Shown: positions 25,484 to 35,994 of the stretch, in pieces
Numbering within the stretch: the stretch's first letter is position 1
How the letters are laid out: every line of letters begins with the position of its first letter
NCBI RefSeq assembly: GCF_029255125.1
Contig: NZ_JAPUVR010000079.1
Location: forward strand, 1-48,838
Source of the DNA: Accumulibacter sp.
Lineage (GTDB): Bacteria; Pseudomonadota; Gammaproteobacteria; Burkholderiales; Rhodocyclaceae
Direction: 5' to 3'
DNA: 48,838 nt
Notes under the pieces: model-generated
What the model was told of the DNA's origin: nothing
What the model saw: only the letters and a program-made list of their open reading frames with translations
Databases searched by the model: none
Program-made: the position numbers and the translations under genes

Positions 25484-27228
25484 TTCAGTGCGTTCAATTT
25501 CTCCAGTTGCTCGCGGATCCTGGCCGGTTCCTCGTAACGCAACATGCGCCGGACGATCGGCGCCAGCTCGCTGCAATTGCTCTGCATGATCCGCTGTTTG
25601 ACCGACAGAATCTGTGCCGGGTGCATCGAAAACTGGCGCAGCCCCATGCCGAGCAACAAGCGCGTCAGGTTCGGGTCGCCAGCCAGTTCGCCGCAGATCG
25701 ACACCGGAATGCTGACCTTCTCGGCGCTGGCGATGGTGTGCGCAATCAGCATCAGCACGGCGGGATGCAGCGGGTCGTAGAGGTGCGACACCTGCTCGTC
25801 GCTGCGGTCGATCGCCAGCGTATATTGGATCAGGTCGTTCGTGCCGATCGAGAGAAAATTCAGGCGGCGCAGAAAGAGGTTGACGGCCAGTGCCGCAGCC
25901 GGAATCTCGATCATCGCGCCGACCGCGATCGCTTCGTCAAAGCCTACGCGCTCGGCGCGCAAGCTGGCCTTGGCGCGCTCGATCGCGAGCAGCGTCTGGT
26001 CGATCTCATACGCCTGCGAGAGCATCGGGATGAGCAACTTGATCTTGCCGTACTTGGACGCACGCAAGATCGCGCGCAACTGCGTGTGAAACATCTTGGG
26101 CTCGGCGAGCGACAGGCGAATCGCGCGCAGGCCGAGTGCCGGGTTGCTCTGCATGCGGTCGCCCTGCACTTTCTCCGGGTGCAGATCCTTGTCGTAGCCG
26201 AGGTCGAAGGTGCGGATCGTCACCGGCCGTCCCGCCATTCCCTTGACCACCGTGCGGTAGGCTTCAAACTGCTCTTCCTCGGTTGGCATGTCGCCGCGAT
26301 CGAGAAAGATGAACTCGGTACGGAACAGACCAATCCCCTCGGCGCCGCCGTCGAGCGCGTTGGCCACGTCGCCCGGCAGTTCGATGTTGGCGTGCAGATC
26401 GATGTCGACGCCGTCGAGCGTGGACGATAGCGCCGTTTTCAGCCGCCTGAGCTTGCTGCGCTCGAGTTCGATCTGACTCTTGCGCAAGCGATATTCGTCG
26501 AGCACACGCGGATCGGGGTTGACAATCAACACCCCGCGCGTACCGTCGACGATGAGGACTTCATCGTCACGAATCAGTTGCCGTGCAATGAGCAGCCCGA
26601 GCACGGCCGGAATGCGCAGGCTGCGGGCGAGAATCGCCGTGTGCGAGGTGGCGCCGCCGACATCGGTGACGAAGGCGGCGAAGCGATGCTCCTTGTAAGC
26701 GATCACGTCGGCCGGCGACAGGTCGTGCGCAACGACGATCAGATTCTCTTCCTTGACGCCCTTGCCGGTGCGCAGGGCCATCCGACCGGGTTGACCGACG
26801 AGTTCCTTGATCACTCTTTCGACGACTTGGCGAACATCGTAGCTGCGTTCGCGCAGGTACTGGTCATCGAAGCGCTCGAACTGCGCGACGAGCGTCTCCA
26901 TCTGCTGCACCAAGGCCCATTCCGCATTGCACCGCCGCTCGCGAATCAACTGCTTGGGCGTTTCGGCGAGTTCCGGATCGGCGAGGATCATCGTGTGCAG
27001 ATCGATGAACGCGCCGAACTCGGCCGGCGTGTTCTGGACTCGCCCCTTGAGCGCGGCGAATTCCTCGCGCACGCGCGCCACCGCCGCATCGAAACGGGCA
27101 ACCTCCTTGTCGATCAGGCGCGGCGCGATGACCAGGTGCGACACTTCGAGCGTTGCATGCGACATCAGGTGCGCCCGACCGATTGCGATTCCGCCGGAAA
27201 CCGCCAGCCCATGCAGCGTAAAACTCAT
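25480..27228 (-). CDS. ptsI: PTS enzyme I
   Basis: Enzyme I takes phosphate from phosphoenolpyruvate and passes it to HPr. The 582-residue protein has the phosphohistidine domain with His196 in GGATSHTAILARS. The C-terminal PEP-binding barrel contains GIGLFRTEFIFLDR, SIGTNDLIQYTLAIDR and the active-site cysteine region SICGELAGD. Length is normal for the family (575-585). The start lies six bases after the ptsH stop. The gene ends at the metX promoter. Confidence 0.97.
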   Translation of the reverse strand: MSFTLHGLAVSGGIAIGRAHLMSHATLEVSHLVIAPRLIDKEVARFDAAVARVREEFAALKGRVQNTPAEFGAFIDLHTMILADPELAETPKQLIRERRCNAEWALVQQMETLVAQFERFDDQYLRERSYDVRQVVERVIKELVGQPGRMALRTGKGVKEENLIVVAHDLSPADVIAYKEHRFAAFVTDVGGATSHTAILARSLRIPAVLGLLIARQLIRDDEVLIVDGTRGVLIVNPDPRVLDEYRLRKSQIELERSKLRRLKTALSSTLDGVDIDLHANIELPGDVANALDGGAEGIGLFRTEFIFLDRGDMPTEEEQFEAYRTVVKGMAGRPVTIRTFDLGYDKDLHPEKVQGDRMQSNPALGLRAIRLSLAEPKMFHTQLRAILRASKYGKIKLLIPMLSQAYEIDQTLLAIERAKASLRAERVGFDEAIAVGAMIEIPAAALAVNLFLRRLNFLSIGTNDLIQYTLAIDRSDEQVSHLYDPLHPAVLMLIAHTIASAEKVSIPVSICGELAGDPNLTRLLLGMGLRQFSMHPAQILSVKQRIMQSNCSELAPIVRRMLRYEEPARIREQLEKLNALN

Positions 27229-27234
27229 GATCGA

Positions 27235-27504
27235 CTACTCCGCCTCGCCGAACCGAGCCGCGATCAGTTCAAGGATCGCGTCGTTCGCCGCCTGCTCGTC
27301 AGCGCCGTCGGTCTCGACGACGACCGTTGACCCCTTGCCGGCGGCCAACATCATCACCCCCATGATGCTCTTCGCGTTGATTCGCCGCGCCCCCTTCTCC
27401 ATCCACACCTCGCTGCTGAAGCGGCCGGCCAGTTGAGTCAGCTTCGCCGAAGCGCGCGCGTGCAGACCGAGCTTGTTGATGATTGCGGTTTCCGCTCGTA
27501 CCAT
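27235..27504 (-). CDS. ptsH: PTS phosphocarrier HPr
   Basis: This 89-residue HPr carries the phosphorylated His15 in NKLGLHARAS and the regulatory-site Ser46 in KSIMGVMMLAAGKG. Ser46 is conserved, so regulation by an HPr kinase (HprK) is possible; no hprK is in the window. It lies between EIIA(Man) and enzyme I genes on one strand, with a 25-base gap upstream. Confidence 0.97.
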   Translation of the reverse strand: MVRAETAIINKLGLHARASAKLTQLAGRFSSEVWMEKGARRINAKSIMGVMMLAAGKGSTVVVETDGADEQAANDAILELIAARFGEAE

Positions 27505-27529
27505 CGAACACTCCTTTTCTTATCTTTCG

Positions 27530-27919
27530 TCATCCGACCGGCAGCTTGACGACGCCATCCCGAGCGCCGCTGACGGCCTTCTGCAGCATGGTTTCCATCC
27601 CCTTCTCGCGGTAGGTGAGCGCGCGTAACAGCATCGGCAGGTTGACCCCGGAAACGCCTTCGACATGCCCGGGTTCAAGCAGCTTCAGCGCCAGATTGGC
27701 AGGCGTGGCACCAAAAACGTCGGTCATCAGCAGAACGCCTTCTCCCCCATCGACCTCTTTCATCAACGTGCGCGCCAAGGGCAGCATGTCGAGCGGGTCA
27801 TCCTGTGCCGCGACGCCAAGCTGTGCGATCAGCGGCGGCCGCTTGTTGAGGACATGACAGACGTTCTGGATCAGGCTTTCGCCGAATGACCCATGCGTAA
27901 TCAGTAGTATGCCAATCAT
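27530..27919 (-). CDS. PTS EIIA component, mannose family
   Basis: This 129-residue protein is a mannose-family EIIA domain with the phosphorylated His9 in LLITHGSFGESL and the conserved VLLMTDVFGATPAN. No EIIB, EIIC or EIID gene is nearby, so it is probably a regulatory PTS end point rather than part of a sugar importer. I chose the ATG at 27919; a GTG three codons earlier (27928) is possible. The upstream sequence GGTGGGAG can serve as ribosome-binding site. Confidence 0.92.
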   Translation of the reverse strand: MIGILLITHGSFGESLIQNVCHVLNKRPPLIAQLGVAAQDDPLDMLPLARTLMKEVDGGEGVLLMTDVFGATPANLALKLLEPGHVEGVSGVNLPMLLRALTYREKGMETMLQKAVSGARDGVVKLPVG

Positions 27920-27946
27920 CACTCCCACCCATCGCGATAGCCCGTC

Positions 27947-27974
27947 ATTCTAAGTGATTCCCGCCTGCTCGGCA
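27947..27974 (-). promoter_or_regulatory. Candidate promoter of the PTS operon
   Basis: TAGAAT (27952-27947) is preceded at about 17 bases by a weak CTGCCG -35 element. A start near 27940 would give a 20-base leader before the EIIA gene. It lies in the 78-bp gap after apbE. Confidence 0.35.
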
Positions 27975-27997
27975 GCACTGCTGAGGCTGTCAGCAGA

Positions 27998-29191
27998 TCA
28001 GCGGACGACGGCCAGTTCCGCCGGCGGGCCACCGACAAAACTGAGCCGTTGTTGCATGGCCGCACTGAGCTCAACGGCACCCCGGGAATCGACCCGCAGA
28101 ACGTGCTCGACGGCAAGTCGCCGCGCCAGTTCCGGCCACTCAGAGCCGACAATGAAGAGCGGTTTCGAGGCGACATCGGACAAGGTGCCGGCGGCGCGGC
28201 GCGCGGTGATCAGCACGCAGAGCGCCTGTGTATGCCTCACCGGCTCACCGCTACGGGGATCGAGCAGATGACTGTAGCGCCGGCCGTCGACCTCGAAGTA
28301 GCGCTGATAGTCACCCGAAGTCCCCACCGCCTCGCCATCGTCCAACGCGATCGTCGCCAGCGCACCCGGTCGCCGCGGATGCTGCAGGCCGACGCGCCAA
28401 CGTTCGCCGTTCTTGCTGCCGAGCGCCAGCACGTTGCCGCCGATGTTGATCAGCGCATGCCGCACGCCGTGCGCCTTGAGGATCGCGGCCGCACGGTCGA
28501 GGGCAAAGCCCTTCAGGTAGCCGCCCAGATCGATCGCCAGCGCGCGCTTGCTGCTGCTCGCCTGCTGACCACCCGCCCCACTCACGATCTCCAGGTCGGC
28601 AAGGCTAGGCCGCGCTGCCCGCCAGGCCGCCACGGCCGCCGGCGCGGGGAGTGCTACCGGCAGTTCGTCGGCGTGAAAGCCCCAAAGCTCGACCAGCCGC
28701 CCTATCCCCGGATCGAACAGCCAGTCGCCGGCTTGCGCCAGGCGCCGGGCGTCGGCCAGGACGGCAGCCATCTCCGGGCTGATCGGCTGGCGCTGCCCAG
28801 CGGCAAGCGCCGCGTTCAACGCGCTCAGTTCGGAGGGCTGCCAGGCGTGGTAGACCCGATGCAGGCGATCGAATTCGCGCAGGACAGCCGCCGCCGCCGG
28901 GCGTGCTTCGGCCTCGCTCAGGCCGGCAATCAGGACTTCGACGCGCGTGCCAAAAACAAAGGCTTCCTGCTGCTGCAGTGGCGCCCGGCTGCACCCGACG
29001 AGGACGCCGCAAACGACGACGATCAGCCAGGCCAGGGCGCCGCCGAGTACGCCCGAGGCGCGCCTGCAGGGCGCGTGCGGCAGCCAGGCAGCCGGCGCTG
29101 CGGCGGCGCACTGGTCGATGGCTGATCGCGCTGGGCAATCACGGGTCGGCATCGGAGCGAACGATCGGGGCACTGTTTCGGTGAGAGTCAT
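27998..29191 (-). CDS. apbE: FAD:protein FMN transferase, ApbE family
   Basis: ApbE attaches FMN covalently to Thr or Ser of target flavoproteins in the periplasm. The protein (397 residues from the start given) has a long N-terminal leader ending in a hydrophobic helix with a lipobox LVGC, so it should be an inner-membrane-anchored lipoprotein. Family motifs follow: FVFGTRVEV, the [16 protein letters not shown] segment, [13 protein letters not shown], and [11 protein letters not shown] with nearby [12 protein letters not shown]. Start choice is uncertain: ATG at 29191 or 29152 are both far from the hydrophobic helix and neither has a good ribosome-binding site. No obvious FMN-linked target (Rnf, Nqr) is in the window. 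Confidence 0.9.
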   Translation of the reverse strand: MTLTETVPRSFAPMPTRDCPARSAIDQCAAAAPAAWLPHAPCRRASGVLGGALAWLIVVVCGVLVGCSRAPLQQQEAFVFGTRVEVLIAGLSEAEARPAAAAVLREFDRLHRVYHAWQPSELSALNAALAAGQRQPISPEMAAVLADARRLAQAGDWLFDPGIGRLVELWGFHADELPVALPAPAAVAAWRAARPSLADLEIVSGAGGQQASSSKRALAIDLGGYLKGFALDRAAAILKAHGVRHALINIGGNVLALGSKNGERWRVGLQHPRRPGALATIALDDGEAVGTSGDYQRYFEVDGRRYSHLLDPRSGEPVRHTQALCVLITARRAAGTLSDVASKPLFIVGSEWPELARRLAVEHVLRVDSRGAVELSAAMQQRLSFVGGPPAELAVVR

Positions 29192-29413
29192 CGCCCAAGC
29201 AGCAAGCATGCCATGGCCGAGCAAACGATTGAAAGCCGGATACCTGGCGATCTGCGGCGCCCGGTACGCCGGCGCCAACGAGCCGACGGTGTAAAGATTT
29301 CCGACAGCCGGAAGCGCGAGGTAGCGAGCAAAGCGCGGGCCGTCGGCGCAGCGCCCAGCCGCGCACCTGCGCAGCGAGTAGAATTCGCCTTTTTCCGGCG
29401 ACGGAGAGCTGCG

Positions 29414-32400
29414 ATGCAAGCACGGCTGCGCGAGATCCCCTACAACTATACTTCGCTTTCTGATCGGGAGATCGTCATTCGATTGCTCGGCAAGGACAAG
29501 TGGGACTTGCTCGAACAGTTGCGCGCCGAGCGCGTCACCGGTCGCTCGGCGCGTATGCTCTACGAGGTGTTGGGCGACATCTGGGCGGTACAGCGCAACC
29601 CCTATCTCGAAGACGACCTGCTGGCCAACCGTGAGCGGCGCTTGGCGCTGGTCGACGCCTTGCGCCACCGCTTGCGCGAGATCGAGAAGCGTCGCCAGGG
29701 CAACGACAAGGTAAGCGAACTCCTGCTCGCCGCCAGCGCGGCGGTTGATTCCTTCACCGAACACTTCGGCAAGACGGCCGCGTTGCGCAATCGGGTCAGG
29801 CGAACGCTAAGCCGCCATACGCGGCGCGACAACATTGCTTTCGACGGACTGGCGCGCGTCAGCCACGTCACCGATGCGACCGACTGGCGGATCGAATACC
29901 CCTTCGTCGTTCTCTACCCCGACGATGAAGCGGAGCTCGCGCCGCTCGTGCGCGGATGCATCGAACTGGGTCTGACGATCATTCCGCGCGGCGGCGGTAC
30001 CGGCTACACGGGCGGGGCGATTCCGCTGACGCCGCTCGCCGCCGTGATCAATACCGAGAAGCTGATCAACCTCGGCCCGGTCGAGGAAGTCGTGCTGCCC
30101 GGTTGCGCGCGCCCCTGGGCGACGATCAGAACCGGCGCCGGCGTCGTAACCGCGCGCGTAGCCGAGGCCGCGGCAAGCGCCGGACGCGTTTTCGCGGTCG
30201 ACCCCACGTCGGCAGAAGCCTCGTGCATTGGCGGCAATATCGCGATGAACGCCGGCGGCAAGAAAGCGGTGCTCTGGGGTACGGCGCTTGACAACCTCGC
30301 CTGGTGGAAGATGGTCGACCCGAGCGGGCACGAAATGGAAGTCACCCGCCTTGATCACAACTTCGGCAGGATTCACGAACAGGCTATCGCGCGTTTCGAA
30401 ATCCGGCGCTGGCGCAAGGATGGCAAGACCTTGTACCGACCGCCCGAGATCCTGGCGATTCCCGGTCATACCTTCCGCAAGGCAGGCCTCGGCAAGGACG
30501 TGACGGACAAGTTTCTGGCCGGCTTGCCGGGTGTCCAGAAGGAGGGAACGGACGGCCTGATCGTCGCTGCGCGCTGGATCCTGCATCAGATGCCGGCGCA
30601 TACGCGCACGGTCTGTCTGGAATTTTTCGGACAGGTGCGTGAAGCGGTGCCGGCCATCGTCGAGATCACCGACTACTTCAAGGCCGGCGCTCCCGGCCGG
30701 CTTGCCGGCGTCCAACTGGCCGGGCTGGAGCATCTCGACGAGCGCTATCTGCGCGCCATCGGCTACGCGACGAAAGCGAAGCGCCGGGCGGAGACGGCCG
30801 GACGACCGAAAATGGTGCTCATCGGCGATCTGGTCGCTAACGACGAGGATGCGGTCATGCAGGCGGCGTCGGCCGTGGTGCGCATGGGCAACCTGCGCGC
30901 TGCCGAAGGCTTCATCGCGGTCGATGCGGAAACGCGCCGGAAGTTCTGGCTCGATCGCTCGCGCACGGCGGCCATCTCGCGCCATACCAACGCCTTCAAG
31001 CTGAACGAGGACGTCGTCATCCCGCTGCCGCGTATGGGAGAGTACTGCGACGGGATCGAGCGGATCAACATCGAGCTTTCGTTGCGCAACAAGCTCGACC
31101 TGTGTGCCGCTCTGCGCCAGTTTCTGGCCGGCGACCTGCCGCTCAACCGGGGTGACGCCGACCTCGACAAGGAGGTGCTGATCGGCGACCGACGCACGGC
31201 AGCGCTCGAACTGCTGGCGAGCGTGAGCCGGCGCTGGTCGTGGCTGCTGAGCCACCTGGATCTGCCGCTGAGCGAGGCTGAACCCCGGTTTGCGTCGCTC
31301 GGCGTGCGCGCCGGGCCACTGCGCAACCGGGCCGAGCAGCCGACGCTCTTCCACCGGTTGCAGGATTATTCGGTGCGTGCATCGTGGAAGAGCGAGCTCA
31401 AGGAACAACTGGCCGACATTTTCGACGGCCTGGTCTATCAGCCGGTGCTCCAGCGGATCGCGGCGATCCACCACGAGGTCCTGCGCCGGCGCCTTTTCGT
31501 TGCCTTGCACATGCACGCCGGCGACGGCAACGTGCACACCAACATTCCGGTGAACTCGGACGACTACCAGATGCTGCAAACCGCCTACGGCGTCGTCGAG
31601 CGCATCATGCGGCTGGCCAGCGCGCTCGACGGCGTGGTCTCCGGCGAGCACGGCATCGGCATCACGAAGCTCGAGTTCCTCAGCCACGAAGCGATCGAGG
31701 CCTTCCGCGCGTACAAGACGCAGGTCGATCCGCACGGTCACTTCAACCAGGGCAAGCTGCTGCCCGGCGCCGACCTGACGTCGGCCTACACACCGTCGTT
31801 TTCGCTCCTCGGTACCGAATCGCTGATCATGGAGCAATCGGAAATCGGCAACATTTCCGCCCTGGTCAAGGACTGCCTACGCTGCGGCAAGTGCAAGCCG
31901 GTCTGCTCGACGCACGTTCCGCGGGCCAATCTGCTTTACTCGCCGCGCAACAAGATTCTTGCCACTTCGCTGCTGATCGAAGCCTTCCTCTACGAGGAGC
32001 AGACGCGGCGTGGCGTATCGCTGCGCCATTTCGAAGAGTTCGGCGATGTCGCCGATCACTGCACGATCTGCCACAAGTGCCTGACCCCCTGCCCGGTCGA
32101 TATCGATTTCGGCAGCGTTTCGGTGCACATGCGCAACCTGCTGCGCGAGCAGGGGAAGAAACGCTTCGTTCCGGCGAAAGCCGCCGCGATGGCGTTTCTG
32201 ACGATGAAGGACCCGGCGACGATCAGGCTGGTCCGCCGCCTGATGATCGGACTGGGTTACCGCATCCAGCGCCAGGCAAGCCGGCTGGCCCGGTCGCTGC
32301 ATCTGGTCCAGCGTCAAACCCGCCAGCCCCCGTCGACGGTCGGTCCACCCGCCCTGCGCAGCCAGGTGATCCATTTCATCAACAAGCCGCTGCCCGGGCG

Positions 32401-33292
32401 ACTGGTCGCGCGCACCGCACGCGCACTGCTCGATATCGAAGACGAGAAGACGGTCGCCGTCATCCGCGACCCACTGAAAGCAAGCGCGCCGGATTACGAC
32501 GGCGAGGCGGTCTTCTATTTTCCCGGCTGCGGCTCCGAGCGCCTCTTCTCGCAGGTCGCCCTGGCCAGCCAGGCGATGCTCTATTCGATCGGCGTGCAGA
32601 CCGTATTGCCGCCGGGCTATCTGTGTTGCGGCTACCCGCAAACGGCGGCCGGCGAGGCCAACCAGGGGCAGACGATCACCACCGACAACCGGGTGCTCTT
32701 CCACCGCGTCGCCAACACGCTGAACTACCTCGACATCCGGACCGTCATCGTCTCCTGCGGAACGTGCATGGACCAGCTTGAGAAATACCACTTCGAGAAG
32801 ATCTTCCCCGGCTGCCGCCTGCTCGACATCCACGAGTATCTGCTGGAGAAAGGTGTCAAGCTGCCGGCGATCGACGAGGTCCGCTATCTGTACCACGACC
32901 CGTGCCACGTCCCAATGCGCACCCAGCCCGGAATCAAGGTGGCCAATGCCTTGCTCGCTGGGCCGCCGGTAAGCCTTTGTGAGCGCTGCTGCGGAGAGTC
33001 CGGCACACTCTCGGTCACCCGTCCCGACGTGTCAACCCAGGTTCGCTTCCGCAAACAGGAGGAGATCGAAAAGGGTGCTGGAAAACTGCGCGGAGACGGC
33101 TTCTCGGGTAAGATCAAGCTGCTTACCTCGTGCCCTTCGTGTCTGCAGGGCCTGTCGCGCTTCAACCAGGACACCGACACCGAGGCCGACTACCTGGTCG
33201 TCGAGATGGCCCGCCGCCTGCTCGGCGCCGATTGGTTGATGAGCTACGTCAGGCAGGCCAACAGCGGCGGAATCGAACGAGTGCTGCTTTAG
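29414..33292 (+). CDS. DUF3683 / FAD-linked oxidase / Fe-S / CCG-domain oxidoreductase
   Basis: This 1292-residue protein joins parts that are usually separate subunits. Residues 1-130 form the DUF3683 region. An FAD-binding PCMH-type domain follows, with [11 protein letters not shown] near residue 191, then an FAD-linked oxidase C-terminal domain with [17 protein letters not shown] near residue 700 and GEHGIGITK. Two [4Fe-4S] motifs ([11 protein letters not shown] near 820, [12 protein letters not shown] near 882) come next, and two cysteine-rich CCG domains ([11 protein letters not shown] near 1070, [14 protein letters not shown] near 1190). The layout resembles a fusion of GlcD with GlcF or D-lactate dehydrogenase subunits, so a 2-hydroxyacid is a likely substrate, but this is inference. 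GGAGAG lies before the ATG. Confidence 0.93.
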   Translation: MQARLREIPYNYTSLSDREIVIRLLGKDKWDLLEQLRAERVTGRSARMLYEVLGDIWAVQRNPYLEDDLLANRERRLALVDALRHRLREIEKRRQGNDKVSELLLAASAAVDSFTEHFGKTAALRNRVRRTLSRHTRRDNIAFDGLARVSHVTDATDWRIEYPFVVLYPDDEAELAPLVRGCIELGLTIIPRGGGTGYTGGAIPLTPLAAVINTEKLINLGPVEEVVLPGCARPWATIRTGAGVVTARVAEAAASAGRVFAVDPTSAEASCIGGNIAMNAGGKKAVLWGTALDNLAWWKMVDPSGHEMEVTRLDHNFGRIHEQAIARFEIRRWRKDGKTLYRPPEILAIPGHTFRKAGLGKDVTDKFLAGLPGVQKEGTDGLIVAARWILHQMPAHTRTVCLEFFGQVREAVPAIVEITDYFKAGAPGRLAGVQLAGLEHLDERYLRAIGYATKAKRRAETAGRPKMVLIGDLVANDEDAVMQAASAVVRMGNLRAAEGFIAVDAETRRKFWLDRSRTAAISRHTNAFKLNEDVVIPLPRMGEYCDGIERINIELSLRNKLDLCAALRQFLAGDLPLNRGDADLDKEVLIGDRRTAALELLASVSRRWSWLLSHLDLPLSEAEPRFASLGVRAGPLRNRAEQPTLFHRLQDYSVRASWKSELKEQLADIFDGLVYQPVLQRIAAIHHEVLRRRLFVALHMHAGDGNVHTNIPVNSDDYQMLQTAYGVVERIMRLASALDGVVSGEHGIGITKLEFLSHEAIEAFRAYKTQVDPHGHFNQGKLLPGADLTSAYTPSFSLLGTESLIMEQSEIGNISALVKDCLRCGKCKPVCSTHVPRANLLYSPRNKILATSLLIEAFLYEEQTRRGVSLRHFEEFGDVADHCTICHKCLTPCPVDIDFGSVSVHMRNLLREQGKKRFVPAKAAAMAFLTMKDPATIRLVRRLMIGLGYRIQRQASRLARSLHLVQRQTRQPPSTVGPPALRSQVIHFINKPLPGRLVARTARALLDIEDEKTVAVIRDPLKASAPDYDGEAVFYFPGCGSERLFSQVALASQAMLYSIGVQTVLPPGYLCCGYPQTAAGEANQGQTITTDNRVLFHRVANTLNYLDIRTVIVSCGTCMDQLEKYHFEKIFPGCRLLDIHEYLLEKGVKLPAIDEVRYLYHDPCHVPMRTQPGIKVANALLAGPPVSLCERCCGESGTLSVTRPDVSTQVRFRKQEEIEKGAGKLRGDGFSGKIKLLTSCPSCLQGLSRFNQDTDTEADYLVVEMARRLLGADWLMSYVRQANSGGIERVLL

Positions 33293-33422
33293 GCCGTGCG
33301 GAACCCGCGAGTCGCCGCTTTGTGATCTAGTTCCTCGCCCGTGCCTGACCGGCAGGCTATCTTCTGACCCAACAAGGCGCGTCATCGCCGGGCAACAGAT
33401 GGTCAGCAGGAGTCGAGGAATC

Positions 33423-33869
33423 ATGCAGCACAAAGTTGAGACTTGCGAGTTGTGCAATTGTCCCGGCGGTGAGGTCGTCTGGGAAAGTGCACTTTGCCGC
33501 GTCGTGACGGTCGAAGAAGCCGACTACCCGGGTTTCTGCCGCGTCATCCTGCAGCGGCACGTGCGCGAAATGAGCGACTTGCATCCGGCAGAGAGGGGCC
33601 AGTTGATGAACGTCGTGTGCGCCGTGGAAACCGCCGTTCGCCACCTTTGCCAGCCCGACAAGATCAATCTCGCCAGCCTGGGAAATCTGACGCCACATCT
33701 GCATTGGCACGTCATTCCCCGTTGGTGCGACGACAGACACTTCCCCAATCCCATTTGGGGCAGCGTCCAGCGCATCGTCGCGCCAAAGCGGAAGCCGGTC
33801 GATGGGCGTGAAATCGGCGAACAGATCATCAGCGCGCTGCGCCACGTGCAGCGCAGCGGAACATCATAA
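33423..33869 (+). CDS. HIT family protein
   Basis: This 148-residue histidine-triad protein has the motif HLHWHVIPRW near the C-terminal third, where the middle histidine of HxHxH is the nucleophile of nucleotide hydrolases and transferases. An N-terminal CELCNCPGGE segment recalls the zinc-binding cysteines of other HIT proteins. GAGG four bases before the ATG at 33423 supports the start. It opens a plus-strand group with the unknown protein, DUF971, ubiE and ubiJ. Confidence 0.92.
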   Translation: MQHKVETCELCNCPGGEVVWESALCRVVTVEEADYPGFCRVILQRHVREMSDLHPAERGQLMNVVCAVETAVRHLCQPDKINLASLGNLTPHLHWHVIPRWCDDRHFPNPIWGSVQRIVAPKRKPVDGREIGEQIISALRHVQRSGTS

Positions 33870-33884
33870 CCAGGCGAGCGAGAA

Positions 33885-35495
33885 ATGTGCGCAGCCCTAG
33901 CCAAGAGCGTAGTAACGATGAGAATTCCTGACCTGGATACCGGCTACCGAATCCTTTCCCGCCTGCCACTCGCCAACTCCGAACAGGCTGAACGTGATAT
34001 CGGGCAGTTCCTCGATAGCCTGCTGCATGCCCCGCCGACGGCCGAGGTCTACCTGCAGTTGCTGGAGCAGACGAGAATCTCGCTCTGTTTCATCGAAGAC
34101 GCGCTGGCCAGGCGCTTCGCAGACCGTGCGCTGCCGCTCGGCGAAGCCGAGGAAAAAGCGTTTCATCAGGTGGTTGCGACCTGGCGAAAGGTAACGCATT
34201 CCTACGCGCACTGCGCGCAGTTGTTCACGCCCGACGATAGCGAGGCTTACCAGGCGAAGCTGGCGCTGATCCTGCACCGATGTATCTACTACACCGGAAT
34301 GGCAATCATCGAACATCATCGCGCCCGCCGGCAGGTGGCGGCCGGGCTTTGGCTGGACCTGCACGGCTACTACGCCAGTGCTGAGGAATGGAACGTTGCC
34401 AGCCTCCCGGTGCCGGATGCACTCGATCCTCTGGGACGCAGCACGCACTGTACGGCCGCCTATGTCAGCGTGCTCCTGCTCGACGTTGCCCACCCACAGG
34501 TTCTCTCCTTCGCCGAAGTGAACCTGATCCGGCGCTGGGCAAACAACTGGTCGGCATTGGCTGAATTGCATCCGATTGATTCGCGACAACCACCGATGCA
34601 CTTTGTCGTCGATCTAATGCAGGATTGCAGCCTGCAGGTGCCCAGCGAGGACGGCCGGCTGGAAAACGCACGTCGCCTCGACACCTCGCGCCTGATCGTC
34701 CAGATCAATGAACTGCGATCGCAGTTGCGCAAAGGGATCACCCCGGTTCAACTCGCTCTCGGCGACGACTGCACGGCCGTCGAATGCCATCGCCTGCTCA
34801 AGCGTCTATCGCGCTTCTGGCTGTTGATGCAGGTTCCGCGCAAATACCGGCGACAAAAGGCCTCCGGCGCGACCAAGGTATGTACCGGTTTTGCCGGAAT
34901 ACATTACTGTCTCTCGGGCAAGGGTTTCGCTCAGCCGGAGAGCGCCAGCGTCTATTCTCGCAAGGAATTCGAAGCGCTCTTCGCTTTCCGCCACCAGCTT
35001 GACCCGGGGCAACAGTTTTCCGCCAACCATCATGCCCAGATCGGTTTCGCCATCGACCGCTGGGATGTCCTCGACCAGTGCGCCAACGGCTACCGCCTGT
35101 TACGCTCGAGCGCGGGCAGACGAATCGAAGCCGGCCAGTTGCTGGCAGTCAGCCCGCCGGAAAGCAACATGTACCTGCTCGCCCACGTTGTCTGGGTCAT
35201 GCAGGAGGAAGAGGGGGGGCTGACCGCAGGCATCGCGACGATGCCGGGCAAGCCGGAAGCCATCGCCGCCCGCCTTCTACCCCACGTCTCGGGACAGGAA
35301 AATCCCTACAGCCGCGCCTTTGTTCTGCCGTCCGTGCCGACCGTCGGCGTCGACCGAACGCTGATCCTTCCCAAAGGCTGGTATTCTCCCGAACGCTTGG
35401 TCGAGGTTTATGTCAACGGCAGTTGGCGGGTCAAGATGTTGCGCCTGGTCGGCGATGGAGCCGACTTCGACCGCGTCACCTTCCTGATCGTCTGA
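33885..35495 (+). CDS. Protein of unknown function, possible PilZ-like C-terminus
   Basis: I do not recognise this 536-residue protein with certainty. It has no signal peptide or transmembrane helix and is predicted cytoplasmic. The first 290 residues look mainly helical. The last 150 look beta-rich, with a pattern (AGQLLAVSPPE ... LAHVVWVMQEEEGGLTAGIATM) that resembles PilZ-type regulators in betaproteobacteria, where a short strand VRW-like segment is followed by GIE-like. The canonical RxxxR motif is not evident; SSAGRRIEAG is the nearest. Cyclic-di-GMP binding is only a hypothesis. The start could be the ATG at 33885 or the one at 33918. It lies 15 bases after the HIT gene. Confidence 0.6.
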   Translation: MCAALAKSVVTMRIPDLDTGYRILSRLPLANSEQAERDIGQFLDSLLHAPPTAEVYLQLLEQTRISLCFIEDALARRFADRALPLGEAEEKAFHQVVATWRKVTHSYAHCAQLFTPDDSEAYQAKLALILHRCIYYTGMAIIEHHRARRQVAAGLWLDLHGYYASAEEWNVASLPVPDALDPLGRSTHCTAAYVSVLLLDVAHPQVLSFAEVNLIRRWANNWSALAELHPIDSRQPPMHFVVDLMQDCSLQVPSEDGRLENARRLDTSRLIVQINELRSQLRKGITPVQLALGDDCTAVECHRLLKRLSRFWLLMQVPRKYRRQKASGATKVCTGFAGIHYCLSGKGFAQPESASVYSRKEFEALFAFRHQLDPGQQFSANHHAQIGFAIDRWDVLDQCANGYRLLRSSAGRRIEAGQLLAVSPPESNMYLLAHVVWVMQEEEGGLTAGIATMPGKPEAIAARLLPHVSGQENPYSRAFVLPSVPTVGVDRTLILPKGWYSPERLVEVYVNGSWRVKMLRLVGDGADFDRVTFLIV

Positions 35496-35546
35496 ACGCG
35501 TCCATTTGCGCTATAGTGGCGGATCGACCGCTGCTTGGGGACGTTC

Positions 35547-35972
35547 ATGGCTGGCCTAGACGAGACGACACCGTATCCGACCGAAATCAAACTCCGGCAA
35601 AAATCGCGCCTCCTTGAATTGAGCTTCGAGGACGGCGCGCATTTCGAGTTGACGCACGAGTTCTTGCGCGTGTTCACGCCGTCTGCCGAAGCGCGCGGGC
35701 ATGCGCCCGGGCAAGAGGTGCTGCAGGTCGGCAAGCGCGAAGTCTTCATTGAACGCCTGGAAACCGTCGGCAACTACGCGATCCGCCCGGTCTTCTCGGA
35801 TGGCCACGACAGCGGTCTGTACTCCTGGGATCTGCTTTACGGCTTGGGGAAGCAGCGCGACAAGCTCTGGCAAGCCTACCTCGAGCGCTTGCAGCGGGCG
35901 GGAGCCAGCCGTGACGCACTGCCCGAGACAGCAGCACGCCCATCGCAGCACGCCGGGTGCGGCAAGCATTGA
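35547..35972 (+). CDS. DUF971 (GBBH-like N-terminal domain) protein
   Basis: This 141-residue protein contains the DUF971 domain: [18 protein letters not shown] at the N-terminus, [15 protein letters not shown], and [26 protein letters not shown] toward the C-terminus. The domain is shared with gamma-butyrobetaine hydroxylase N-termini and small Fe-S-related proteins; its role in bacteria is not established. The ATG at 35547 has GGGGA seven bases upstream. It lies directly before ubiE, an order conserved in many betaproteobacteria. Confidence 0.9.
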   Translation: MAGLDETTPYPTEIKLRQKSRLLELSFEDGAHFELTHEFLRVFTPSAEARGHAPGQEVLQVGKREVFIERLETVGNYAIRPVFSDGHDSGLYSWDLLYGLGKQRDKLWQAYLERLQRAGASRDALPETAARPSQHAGCGKH

Positions 35973-35994
35973 GCACTTGCGACGAGGCGGGCGC

